From contig CM064538.1 of the NCBI GenBank assembly GCA_032716605.1, positions 25,097,446-25,161,445 of the forward strand: 64,000 nucleotides of DNA. The letters run 5' to 3'. Below are positions 29,993 through 40,556 of this stretch, piece by piece; position 1 is the stretch's first letter; every line of letters starts with the position of its first letter. The notes below the pieces were generated by a model. The model was not told the DNA's origin, ran no database searches, and saw nothing but the letters and a program-made list of their open reading frames with translations. The translations under genes and the position numbers were made by a program. Source of the stretch: Paralithodes platypus. Its lineage: Eukaryota > Arthropoda > Malacostraca > Decapoda > Lithodidae.

Positions 29993-30881
29993 CGACACCC
30001 AAATGACATTCAAACAGCACACCACAAACACGAAAAAGAAACTGACACCCAGACTTAACGCCCTCAGATCACTTGCCCACACAAAATTTGGACACAACAA
30101 AGAAACCACCACCACAGTCTACAAACAATACATAAGATCAGTTATGGAATACGCAAGCCCGGCCTGGGCTTCTAACCTAGCTGAAACACATCATAAGACC
30201 TTACAGACTATTCAAAATAAAGCCCTTAAAATCATCACAGGCTGCACAGCTACTACACCCACAGATCACCTACATCAAGAAACCAAAGTCCTAAAAGTCA
30301 AAGATCATCTAGACATGAGAGGCACTCAATTCCTGGCAGCAGCCTCCACGAATCAACACCACCCACTACACTACATGGCAACACACCCACAGACACCAAG
30401 AAATATCAAAACAACACCCAGCACACGCTATCACACATAAATACGGTCTTCTCTCCCTCCCTGCCCACCCCAAACCAACTTCCGGAAGCACATCCATACT
30501 CATATCACTCGCCGTTCCATCCACTCACTCATAGACAACACGCAGCTGCAAGCACGACCTCCCGAAATCCATCCTTCTGAATCCTCCCTTCCTCGCGAGG
30601 ACAGAGTCCACCTGGCCAGGCTGAGATGCGGACACCATCCAGCTCTTCTGAGCTATCAAAAGAGACTGGATGACTCCGTCGTCGACACCTGCCCGGGTTG
30701 TAACACAGCACCCCATACCATAAAACACATCATAGAAGACTGCATTTCACACAACCACTTACGCCAACAACACAATTTACACTATTTGAGAGCTCTGTGG
30801 GAAAGCCCGACCGTGGCCATGGCCTTCCTTAAGGACTCGGGGCTGTTCGGCCAGGCAGCTTAGGGAACAACAACAACAACA
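29993..30881 (+). mobile_element. AAC-tailed LINE, longest copy, 5'-truncated
   Basis: It is flanked by ACTCCGGTCCTA at 29981-29992 and 30882-30893, a target duplication. The frame reads MTFKQHTTNTKKKLTPRLNA ... SVMEYASPAWASNLAETHHK ... QTIQNKALKIITGCT (thumb/C-terminal region of non-LTR RTs), then a frameshift around 30438 into the Cys/His knuckle region (CPGC, HIIEDC). The last bases are CTGTTCGGCCAGGCAGC, TTAGGGAAC, (AAC)n. Confidence 0.85.
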
Positions 30882-30893
30882 ACTCCGGTCCTA

Positions 30894-31247
30894 TGGCACC
30901 TAGAGGGCTCAGATTTGTATGGGAACTGTGTAAGTATCCCACGCAACCATGCCGATGGTTGAAAACTCCTGAAGTCCAACCGCGTGCGCATGAGCGCGCA
31001 AAAACCTGTATTTTGGGTGTATTTGCCTTAAATTTTTTACTCTTGTAAAATCGACTTTTGGGGGCACCGTAGGACCAATTTTTGACCTTTTTGATCGTTT
31101 TTTTGTGGTTATTCCTTCATTCCTAACCCATTCGCTATTGTTTCTGGATTTTGTTTTTCAAATCCTGCCGGTCCCTGGTGGTACATTTATTTATAACTAG
31201 CTGGGGCTCAGTGGGTTAAGGTATTTATATTTAGCTTGTCTAGTCCA
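30894..31247. other. No feature recognised
   Basis: Sequence with CGTGCGCATGAGCGCGCAAA and T-rich tracts. No coding frame and no relative in this window that I could identify. Confidence 0.35.
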
Positions 31248-31500
31248 TTTATTGATTATGTTACTTTAAAGCCAGTGTCACACAAGCGCTTTTTCCGTCC
31301 ATTTTCCACGAGCAAGTATTTTCTGTCGATATTTAGGGATATTTTTTCATTGGAATCGGAAACTAGATTGAATTTAGATTATGTTAAGGTAGTTTAATTC
31401 TTATGGAACTTGTATTTTAAAGCTGCCGGACAACAACAATTGCCCGTAAAAATTGATGGAAAAATCGCTCGTGTGACACCTCCTTTAGCAAATATAGTCA
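31248..31500. mobile_element. MITE-like element H with GTGTCACAC inverted ends (empty TTAA site)
   Basis: AAAGCCAGTGTCACACAAGC at ~31268 pairs with GCTCGTGTGACACCTCCTTT at ~31478. It is 93% similar by eye to 39363-39500, where the flank is interrupted at the same TTAA (31266-31269) by family J. A minimal version sits at 32055-32109. Confidence 0.7.
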
Positions 31501-31716
31501 GAGTTCTTTTATCTCCCCCTTGGTACTACTCTCCTTGGCGCGGTTGTGGGGCTTCGGGACTGGGGCTTGATGGGGGAGGGTTATTAGAGTTATTTCCCTT
31601 CCTCTCTCCCCTCGAGCTTTCGTCATCAGCTGGACTAATTTTGAGTAGTTTTTCTTTCCTCATTCTATGCTTTTCCCCTTCTATTCTTATTCTGTCCCAT
31701 TCGGCTGTCCTCGAGC

Positions 31717-31905
31717 CAGGGTGTCAAACGGAAGCAATTTTGTGTGGAGACTCGAAGCATACAAGAAAATTAACTTGGAATAGCATTGTTTTGGCCACTT
31801 TATCACTTCCAAAGACATAATTTAAACTATAAACCATAATTTTATCTTTGCATATACAATAATAAAGACAACAAATATTGGACTCGGCTCTCGTTTGACA
31901 CCCTG
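31717..31905. mobile_element. hAT MITE, complete (189 bp), family K
   Basis: Inverted ends CAGGGTGTCAAACG and CGTTTGACACCCTG, and a perfect 8-bp target duplication CCTCGAGC (31709-31716, 31906-31913). Eight-bp duplications and CAGGG-type ends are hAT hallmarks. Non-coding. Relics at 8905-9030 and around 12220-12740. Confidence 0.88.
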
Positions 31906-32054
31906 CCTCGAGCAGCTTATATCTCATGTCTCCCTGGCCTGGCTAGGTAGTAGACTCCTGACCTGATTTGTCTCTTCGGTCGCTGATGCGGCCGAACCGA
32001 CTTGATTCCATTCAGTTATGCATTTTTTGCATCTCGCTGTGATTTTTTTCTACC

Positions 32055-32109
32055 TTAAGGCGGTGTCACATGTAAGCCGGAAAAACCGCTTGTGTGACAC
32101 CGGCTTTAG
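32055..32109. mobile_element. Minimal hairpin version of element H
   Basis: TTAAGGCGGTGTCACATGTA and CGCTTGTGTGACACCGGCTT form a nearly perfect hairpin with almost no interior. Confidence 0.65.
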
Positions 32110-32638
32110 TCCTGATCTCTCATTCTTCGCCCTGATCACTTCTTGGTTGGTGCTGCGGTGTAGCAGTTCTTGCCTCATCCTTCGGCCCTGCCCTATAAGA
32201 GCTCTGCTGTGGAGCTCATGTGGTCCGGCTGAACTGATGAAATGGCCAGTAATGTCTGCGTATCTTCACCTTCCTCGATGTGTTCCCCTCCTGCCCTTCC
32301 CTATCTATCTTGACTTGATTAGTTGTCCATCTTGATCTGATCCTTCGGGCCAGCCCTATGAGAATTCTTTTGTGGAACTCAGTGGTCTGGTTAAACTAAT
32401 TTTATAAAAAAACAAAAAATGGAAAGCCGGGTACCGTACTATCCACCCAAAATATGCCTGTCTGATAAAGGTTTATTGGAGTGTAATATACTGTACCGGT
32501 AGTTTGGTTAAATAAGTGTGAATAAATATAAAGTTGTTTGTGCAAGATGATAATTTTATACTGATTTAGGCTGCGTGTATAATTCTCCTACATGACGAGA
32601 CAGAGAAAGAAATGGGCGAGGGAACACTTTAAGGGGGG
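32110..32638. other. No feature recognised
   Basis: It contains two diverged copies of a GATC(C/A)TTCGG(G/C)CC(A/T)G-CCTAT(A/G)AGA block (~32180 and 32340). Open frames here have no domain. Confidence 0.35.
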
Positions 32639-32921
32639 AGATATCCACTTGAGGGATTTTTTTCTTGACCCCCTTTCTCCCTCATGTTTAGCCCCATTGC
32701 CTTTTGAGGTTTTAAGACGTTCGCCCCATTAGATTGGTGATTTTAAGAATTTCCGCCCCATTCTGTCAATTTTAAGACCTTTCGTGCAATTTAGGTGTCT
32801 ATTTTATCCTGGCGAGCGATAGCGAGCCTGTAATTTAAGAGTAGCCGGCGCCCGGGACACAAGGGGGTGTAATTTCAAGCTTGATGGAAGTCTAGGAAAC
32901 ACACTAAAAACCTCCCCTTAA
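32639..32921 (+). mobile_element. TTAA-flanked MITE, family E (copy, 283 bp)
   Basis: TTAA at 32639-32642 and 32918-32921; ends GGGGGGAGATATCC and AAACCTCCCC; internal GGCGAGCGATAGCGAGCC. Part of the central hairpin arm is deleted. Confidence 0.8.
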
Positions 32922-33675
32922 TTGGTGCCGGACCCTGAGAATATGAACTTTAAACGTTGTTTCTGTTAGAGTTCTGTCTCGTGTTGGCCACCTCCAGCTA
33001 TGGGGTATGTGCCGGAGTATATACATACACATAGATTGTGTGTTTATCCTTCTGAAGCATGTACATGTACTCTGGTTTGATAAACAAGACACCATGGTCT
33101 AGGCGATGGTCGGAGGCGGACGCATTTTTTGAGGCTCCGGCATATTATCATGGGCACGATTAATTATAACGGAATTTCGAATACATACTGAGCGAGCGAG
33201 GAGAGGAAGGGCTAGTGAAGTGTTTTGATGATAAATTGGTGTGGTGGAGGGGTGATATATATTGTGAAAAGAGTAAGTGTAATCAACGAGTCAGCTGGAG
33301 TTGTAGTGATTGTAAACAAACATGGCGGACGGAACGGCGGGAATTTCGGAGACGGAAGAAAGGTTAGGACGGTTTCGTGGGTTTAGGAGCACAGATAAGA
33401 AGGTCAAAGAGATTATTAATGTTGTGAAGGATTTGGAAAAGTGGAAGAGTGATACGGAGAAGTGGAAGGGGGACATTGGTGAGAAAATCAAGGTGTTGTG
33501 CGAACTATGTGGTGCGTCGGGTGGGGCAGGGAATAGGCTTAGTGAAGGAAGCGAATGTAGGCCTATTTCGGATGTTAATAACCTAGAGATGATACTAAAA
33601 AGGGTAGAGGAATTGGGAGCAGAGAATATGGCATTAAAGGAGCAGCTGAAGGAATACGAAGGACGATTCAAGGAA

Positions 33676-33896
33676 GTGAAGGAGTCAACTGCATGGACGG
33701 TGGTAGGTGAAGGAGTCAACTGCATGGACGGTGGTAGGTGAAGGAGTCAACTGCATGGACGGTGGTAGGTGAAGGAGTCAACTGCATGGACGGTGGTAGG
33801 TGAAGGAGTCAACTGCATGGACGGTGGTAGGTGAAGGAGTCAACTGCATGGACGGTGGTAGGTGAAGGAGTCAACTGCATGGACGGTGGTAGGTGA
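33676..33896 (+). repeat. 31-bp minisatellite inside ORF1, seven copies
   Basis: Units begin at 33676, 33707, 33738, 33769, 33800, 33831 and 33862 (GTGAAGGAGTCAACTGCATG + GACGGTGGTAG). The unit encodes KESTAWTVVG in the original frame. Because 31 is not a multiple of 3, the second copy shifts frame and soon reaches a stop. Confidence 0.95.
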
Positions 33897-34146
33897 ACAG
33901 AAAGTTAAGGATTTGGAGGAAATTGTGAAAGAACAAAAGGAGGAAATGAATAAGACAAAACAAAGTTTTGAGAGTGCAGTCGTAGGTGTCTTGAAGAACA
34001 AGGAGAGTGTCGTGAGGGAGGCCATGGACAGGGATAGAGGTATAATCATGCATGGAGATATAGAGGCTCATATGAATGATAATGGAGTGAGAAAAGTGAG
34101 AAATATGGAGAAAGTGAAGGAGGTCATGAAAGCTGTTGATGTAGAT

Positions 34147-35022
34147 CAGTGGTTCCCAAACTTTATTGGACTGCCGCCCCCTTGGCTCCCACTCACACCA
34201 CTGGAGCCCCTCTACCCACACAAACACAAACAACCGAATACAACCTGTAACTACGTAACGGGTATAATGCCAATTAATAGCAATAACTGTAAATACTAGT
34301 ATATATTTCGCAAATAATACATGGTTTGGACGAGTTCATTAAGTTAGCAACAACAAAAAAACAACACTTTTCATAAACCTAAGTAATGGTAACTTAATGA
34401 TAATACAGCAGAAAATAAGCAGTAGAATTTTAATAGTAAAACAATTGATTCTGCACTTCCCCTCTACTTCTTCCCATTTGAGGTAGGCCTGTTCTGCTTT
34501 AAAGTCACCCCCAATGCCTGGGGAATTTGTGCTGCAGTACAATTAAACAAATGAGGCTACAAATTTACATCCCACCTGTATATCAGTGTTAATGGGAAGG
34601 ATGGGCTTGGTGCAGAGATACCAACTTCTCAACATCAGGCTTTAAGTCACTGAGAAGAAGTCTTAGATCCCCACGTTCAGTCATTTTCAGTCTGTTTCGT
34701 TGTTTGGAAAGAAGCTGGACAACTGCACTGAAGCCCCGTTCTACTAAATATGATGTTGGGAATGCAATAAAGAACATCTTAACTTTGTTCCACAGTACAG
34801 GGTAGCGGTCAGAAATTCCTGTTTGTAACCAAAAATCTTGATATGATTATCTGAACTTTGGTCTTAGCTCAATGTCATTTTGAAATTCTCAATACCAGAA
34901 TATTTTTGGATTGGTTGTGATGTTCTACCGGTGCCCCCCTTCCGCCCCCTTTTTCCTTACCGCCCCCCTGGATCCTTCCAACGCCCACAGGGGGGTGGTA
35001 CCGCCCACTTTGGGAACCACTG
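34147..35022 (-). mobile_element. hAT transposon remnant (876 bp) with perfect 8-bp target duplication
   Basis: Ends CAGTGGTTCCCAAACTTT and AGTTTGGGAACCACTG-like (CACTTTGGGAACCACTG). The duplication ATGTAGAT is at 34139-34146 and 35023-35030. Most of the transposase is deleted; a 62-residue minus frame (34777-34589; FPTSYLVERGFSAVVQLLSK, RNRLKMTERGDLRLLLSDLK) is the C-terminal hAT dimerisation region, closest in style to the ZBED5/SCAND3-like group. It is inserted in CR1 ORF1, so it is younger than that LINE copy. Confidence 0.9.
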
Positions 35023-35324
35023 ATGTAGATGGATGTGGATGGGATGGGCAGGTGGAGGAAGTCAGTAGGATAGGTAGATATAGAAGGGGGGAGATAAGAC
35101 CTATAAGGGTCTACCAGGGCAGTGGTAGAGACTGTGACAAATTTTAGTTGGAGACTAAACAAAAGTGAAGAACTGAAACATATAAGATTAAAGAAGGATT
35201 TGAGCATAGAACAAAGAAAACAAATAAAGGAACTACAGGAAAAGGCTGATGAGGAAAATGGAAAGTTGGGTGAGGAGGATAAGAAGAAGTTTTTCTGGAG
35301 AGTGAGGGACGGGAAATTGAGGAA

Positions 35325-38300
35325 GTGGTTTATAAGAATGGAAGGGAGAAGGAGAGCAGGGAGGGAAGAGAATGTGACAGAAGTTGTGACAGAAGTTGTG
35401 GCAGAGGTGGAGAGCAGGGTGGAAGCGTCTCGGGGAGAGGCAGAAGAAGCTGCAGACCCAGTACCAGTAGTGTGAGGGGGGGAGTAGGGCACGGACAGGA
35501 GGAGCGGGATGATGTAGTTGCTGAAGGAATGGTAGAAAGATTAAGGATCATGTTTAGCAATATGGATGTGTTTACACAGGACAAGAAAAGAGAACTGATA
35601 TGTAGGTTGCAGGATGAAGAGGAAAAACCTGATGTCATAGCCCTACAGGAAGTAAGACCAAAAAATGCTAGAATTGAAAGGGAACTGGTGGAGTATAGTT
35701 TGGAGGGTTTTGAGTTGTACGAGAGGAATGCTATTAGAGCAGAGGTTGGAAGAGGACTGTTTATTTATGTAAGAAAAGAGCTCAAGGTAAATGAGGTGGA
35801 TATGAGACAGCAGTATTGTGAGTATTTGTGTATTGAAGTAAAATGTACAAGAGGGTCAATTCTAATTGCCTCTATATATAGAAGCCCAAATAATAGTAGG
35901 GAAGAGGATGATAACCTACTGAAAGCAATGGAGGAAATAGATAATAGAGAGAACAAATATAAGATTTTGATTGGTGATTTCAATTTGCCAAGGATCAACT
36001 GGGCAAATTGTACTACTCCAGCGGGACAGTGTAGCCTGGAAAACAAGTTTATAGAGAAAGTAAGAGATTGTTTTTTAACGCAACATATTACAGAGATGAC
36101 AAGATATAGAGGTGGGACGCAGGGGAGTGTACTTGATTTAATTTTTAGCAATGAGGAGGATATAGTGGAACATGTCAATGTGGATAGCCCTATAGGTCGT
36201 AGTGACCATGCCTGTATAAGCTTTAGTTGCAATATTAAAACAGAGAGGGATGATAGAAGCAATAACAAAAAATATACATGTATGACAGAGCAGATTATGA
36301 GCTGCTGAGAAGGTGTTTGGACATTGACTGGGGGGAATACTTGAACGGTGAAGACGCTGAAGGAATGTGGAGGAAGATTAGAGTCAAACTGGAGAATGCT
36401 ATATCCAAATGTGTACCAGTAAGGGAATATAAGGATAAAACAAAATTGAGAAAAAGAACGAACCCAGAATTACCAATGAAAAGAAAGCTTTGGACATTGA
36501 TAAGAAGAAAGAAACGATTGTGGGATAGACTAAAAGTGTTAAAAAAGAACAGGGGGTCTAGTATAGAAACTAAAGAAGTGGATTTAGAACGTAGACAAAT
36601 AAACAATAAAATAAGGTGGGAGGCAAGGAGGGGGGGTGAAGGAGAGGGAGAGAGAGATTGCAAAAAACGTGAAGGATAATCCAAAAATATTCTGGAAGTA
36701 CATTCAGGAAAAGTTAACGAGAAGAGTAGGGATCCCGGAGCTGGTAGGGGGGTTGGATGATGGGAGTAGAGCGGAGACGGATAAGGAGAAAGCAGAGGTG
36801 CTGGGGAAATACTTTGGGGGGGTACTAACAGTAGAGTCGGATGATGCAGTGCCAAATATTCCCATCAAACAGGCACCTGCACTAGAACTAATAGAGTTTT
36901 CCCATGCTAGAATAAGGTGGGCTATAGAAAAAATGAACAGAAGTAAATCCCCGGGACCGGATGGGATACATCCAAGAATCATAAAGGAAGGAGGTGAGAT
37001 GTTAGTAGAGCCATTAAAAAATGTTATTTGAGGTATCTTTTAATACAGGACAAATCCCGATGGACTGGAGAGAGGCGAACATAACAGCTATATTTAAGAA
37101 GGGAAAGAGAAATGACCCAGGGAATTATAGACCAGTCAGTTTGACAAGTGTTGTGTGTAAACTAATGGAAACGATAATTAGAGAAGGAATAATGGAGCAT
37201 ATGAAATCAAACCAACTTTTCAGTGGGAGACAGTTCGGATTCTTGCCGGGGAGATCGACAGCACTACAGCTAATTAAGGTGGTAGATGATTGGATGCAAA
37301 TTCTGGAGGATGGTGATGTTATAGACGTGGTATATTGCAATTTTATGAAGGCCTTCGAGAAGGTCCCACATAAAACGTTAATAGAGAAAGTTAGAAGCTA
37401 TAATATAGGGGAGAAATGTGTGAAATGGATAGAAGCCTTCCTGAAAGATCGGAGACAGAGGGTACTGGTGAATGGAATAGGCTCGGGGTGGAGGGAAATT
37501 ACAAGTGGGGTACCTCAGGGATCTGTGTTGGGACCACTACTGTTCGTTATATTTATCAACGACTTGCCTGAAGTTATAACTAATGGAAGTGAGATATACC
37601 TGTATGCGGATGACACTAAGCTGTATAGAAGAGTGAGGAGTAAGGAAGATGTGGGTTTGCTTCAAGGAGATGTGGAGGGCATGAAGGGATGGTCTGAGCA
37701 TTGGTTAATGCCTTTTCATCCAAAAAATGCAAGTACATGCGGATTGGGACAAGCAAGATAGACAAGGTAGGATACAGTATGTATGAAGCGATGGAGGAAG
37801 TTAATGCAGAAAAGGATATAGGAGTAGTGATAGACAATAAGTTAAATTTCTCAGAACATTTAGTGGAAAAGATAAACAAAGCCAATAGAATTGTAGGGCT
37901 GATAATGAGGACATTTGTGTCACTTGACGTAGAAATCTTCAGGAATCTCTATACAGCGCTGGTTAGGCCGCACCTGAAATATGCAAACCAGGTGTGGGCT
38001 CCATATATGGTAAAGGATATAGAAGCAGTGGAGAAAGTGCAGAGGAGAGCTAGCAAGCTAGTACCAATGTTGAAGAACGCGGGCTATGAGCAGAGGTTGA
38101 GGACACTGGGGCTTCCGACGCTGGCATATAGGAGAAAGAGAGGGGATATGATAGAGACTTTTAAGATAGTGTCAGGAAAGTATGATGAGGATGTGTGTGA
38201 AGGTATCTTCTTGATGCGGGAGGGAACAAGAACGAGAGGACACTCTAAGAAAATTTACAAAGAAAGAATAGGCTTGAGAAGGCAAAGAACTCATTTTGTG

Positions 38301-38560
38301 ATAGAGTGGTAAATGAGTGGAACGCACTGCCCCAGTATGTAGTCGATTCCGAATCAATAAGGAAGTTTGAAAGTAATCTTGATAAAGCATGGGGAAGACA
38401 AGATTTGAAGTTTGATTATAAAGCAAAAATACAAAATAGTAAAAATGTTGCGTCTGCCGCCAACAACACCGTGAACGACCGCAGCAGTGCAAGTACTGGC
38501 ACTGAGCTGGATACCACAGGCCTAGTTTGCCTTTTTCCAGAGGATCTACTGTAAGAAATC
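35325..38560 (+). pseudogene. CR1-type ORF2 (endonuclease-reverse transcriptase), broken
   Basis: Endonuclease at ~35520-36240: VIALQEVR, LIASIYRSPN, ILIGDFNLPRINW and the final GRSDHACISF, all APE-type catalytic blocks. Frame changes occur near 36290, 36650, 37020, 37720 and 38300. RT: MNRSKSPGPDGIHPRIIKEG, NYRPVSLTSVVCKLME, motif A YCNFMKAFEKVPH, motif B SGVPQGSVLGPLLF, motif C YADDTKLY. The motif A catalytic Asp appears as Asn. The C-terminus reads RPHLKYANQVWAPY and VNEWNALPQYVVDSES. The product of an intact copy would nick target DNA and prime reverse transcription. Confidence 0.85.
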
Positions 38561-38579
38561 TACTGTAAGAATACTGTAT

Positions 38580-38795
38580 TATAATGTAAAACTTGCAAAA
38601 TAAACAAACAAAAACTGGGACGACACAAGATAAATGCAAAGGAACTTATCAAAATCGCTATGTGGAAATACCGCTTAATAAAATAAAATTTGAAATAAAA
38701 GAACACAATCCACCACAAAAGGGTGTACATCACTACATGCGCAAGTTAATCTGGTTCCCAAGCAAACTAATCGCACATATACAGTATAACAATGC
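38580..38795 (-). repeat. Dispersed repeat D (minus copy)
   Basis: Immediately after the CR1 tail: AATGTAAAACTTGCAAAATA ... CAATGCACTATA. Confidence 0.78.
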
Positions 38796-38874
38796 ACTAT
38801 ATAATATTTCCGTTAATTTTTAGGAGCAATTGTAGTCTGGCAGGCTAAAAATTTCAGTTATTGATTATGTTACT

Positions 38875-39362
38875 TTAACCCATCACACCCAGAAGAGCTC
38901 TGAGGCACCCATAAAAAACACACCCCGAGCTACCCGGAAGGGCTCTGAGGCACTCATGAGCTTAAAGCCTGTAAGCTTGGTGTGCGAGGCGTCCGTCCGA
39001 CGTATGTAAACAACAGCCGGCTGGACCGACGCCCCGCATCTCCGACCACAAGAAGGAGTGCGTCGCTTGTTCGTGTGTGCCTGTATGTTTTTGTTAAGTA
39101 GCGAAAAGTAGTGTAAAGTGGCTGTTTTTGCCATAAAGTTATCTCCAATGAAATCATCATCACAACTGAACCAGTTGACTTAGAGAGCTCTACTTAACGC
39201 CATTCTACAGGTTCGAAACACATCTACGCTTGGGGATGCGCGGGAATGCGGAAGCAAGCAAAATAACAAAGATGCGGTAGCCTAGGCGTAGAAGTTTTTC
39301 GGCCAAAACCCCCGGGTTTGGGGGAATATATATGGAATACATAGCCGGGGCTGGAGGGTTAA
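38875..39362 (+). mobile_element. TTAA-flanked MITE, family J (copy 2), inside element H
   Basis: TTAA at 38875-38878 and 39359-39362; ends CCCATCACACCC and GGGGCTGGAGGG. Host element H continues at once with AGCCAGTGTCACACAAGCGC, and the unoccupied equivalent is at 31266-31269. Confidence 0.85.
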
Positions 39363-39500
39363 AGCCAGTGTCACACAAGCGCTTTTTGCGTCAATTTCCC
39401 ATGAGCAAGTTTTTTCTGTTGATATTTAGGGATATTTTTTCATTGGAATCGGAAAATAGATCGAATTTCGATTATGTTAAGGTAGTTTAATTCTTTGTTT
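39363..39500. mobile_element. Element H, remainder
   Basis: AGCCAGTGTCACACAAGCGC to GTTAAGGTAGTTTAATTCTT, parallel to 31270-31404; followed by a D repeat (39500-39592). Confidence 0.7.
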
Positions 39501-39837
39501 CCACAGCGATTTTGATATGTTGTTTTGACTTTATATTGTCTTTGTCCCAGTTTTGGTTTGAGTTTGTTTGCAAGTTTTAAATTTTAATTACTGTATTAGT
39601 AAATGCCAAAGCAAGCTTCATTATACTGTCGGTATATTGGCGGCTGGCATAGCGACACAAAAACATGTATGGTTGCGCTAATAAGTTAGATAGTAAATGT
39701 ATGCCGAAAATAGCTAAAACATGTACGGTTGCGCTAATAAGTTCGCTAGATAGTAAATGTATGCCGAAAATAGCTAAAATAATGCCACAATCTCTAGAAT
39801 ATCGCTAGAATAATGCCACAATCTCTAGAATATCGCT

Positions 39838-40325
39838 TTAACCCTCTGTTCCCGGAAGGGCTCTTGAACGCCCATAAAAAAGCATACACGAGCTGCCCGG
39901 AAGGGCTCTTAAACACCCATGAGGTCAAAGCCTGTGAGCTTGGTGTGCGAGGCGTCGGTCCGACGCATGTAAACAACAGCCGGCTGGACCGACGCCCCGC
40001 ATCTCCGGCCACAAGAAGGAGAGCGTCGCTTGTTCGTGTGTGCCTGTATGTTGTTGTTAAGTAGCGAAAAGTAGTGTAAAGTGGCTGTTTTTGCCATAAA
40101 GTTATCTCCAATGAAATCATCATCACAACTCAACCAGTTGACTTAGAGAGCTCTACTTAACGCCATTCTACAGGTAAATAACACAGCTACGCTTGGGGAT
40201 GCGTGGGAATGCGGGAAGTTGTCAGAATAACAAATATACGGTAGCCTAGCCTAGACGTTTTTCGGCCAAAACACCCGGGTTTCGGGGAATATTTATGTAA
40301 TGCGTAACCGGGGCTGGAGGGTTAA
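39838..40325 (+). mobile_element. TTAA-flanked MITE, family J (copy 3, 488 bp)
   Basis: TTAA at 39838-39841 and 40322-40325; very similar to copy 2. Upstream, 39660-39837 holds short direct repeats (TTAGATAGTAAATGTATGCC; CCACAATCTCTAGAATATCG). Confidence 0.85.
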
Positions 40326-40430
40326 AACGGTTTGAATCTCCAGAATATCACTAGAATTCATGTCGCTAGATGTAAAAATTCCCCTCTAGATCGAAGTATA
40401 AACCTCTAAATCTAGCGGGAAAGTAGCTAA

Positions 40431-40556
40431 AATGGCAACCCTGAAGTCTGTTCATTCTAGGTTGGGGCAGAAATGGCAACCCTGAAGTCTGTTCATTCTA
40501 GGTTGGGGCAGAAATGGCAACCCTAAAGTCTGTTCATTCTAGGTTGGGGCAGAAAT
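40431..40556. repeat. 41-bp tandem repeat, left part (three copies)
   Basis: The unit AATGGCAACCCTGAAGTCTG + TTCATTCTAGGTTGGGGCAGA. Two more copies lie at 42415-42505, beyond the RTE-type LINE. Confidence 0.92.

Larger units (their letters stand above)
33322..35475 (+). pseudogene. CR1-type ORF1 (coiled-coil protein), broken
   Basis: It starts MADGTAGISETEERLGRFRG. Heptad-rich stretches follow (VEELGAENMALKEQLKEYEG; KDLEEIVKEQKEEMNKTKQS). The frame stops at 33739 in the minisatellite and is re-entered by the last copy at 33862. It is then cut by the hAT insertion at 34146/35031, and after a frameshift near 35120 continues as LSIEQRKQIKELQEKADEEN ... FFWRVRDGKLRKWFIR, the characteristic CR1 ORF1 C-terminus. 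In CR1 elements ORF1 is an RNA-binding chaperone-like protein. The stop at 35473-35475 overlaps the start of ORF2. Confidence 0.8.
33200..38580 (+). mobile_element. CR1-type LINE, near full length, inactivated
   Basis: A GC-richer 5' UTR (~33130-33321) is followed by an ORF1 remnant, an ORF2 remnant (endonuclease, reverse transcriptase, C-terminus) and a 3' end with CTGTAAGAAAT repeats at ~38550-38572. An hAT element (34147-35022) and a 31-bp minisatellite interrupt ORF1. ORF2 carries at least four frameshifts. Truncated relatives lie at 20751-21225 and 22152-22390. CR1-group assignment follows from the endonuclease/RT style and from the short-repeat 3' end. Confidence 0.85.

Noticed and set aside
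34589..34777. A host gene of the domesticated ZBED/SCAND3 type
   Set aside because: It lies inside an 876-bp element with hAT ends and an 8-bp duplication, and only the last 62 residues remain.
33291..36855. Several long minus-strand frames
   Set aside because: They are antisense shadows of the purine-rich CR1-type ORF1 and ORF2.
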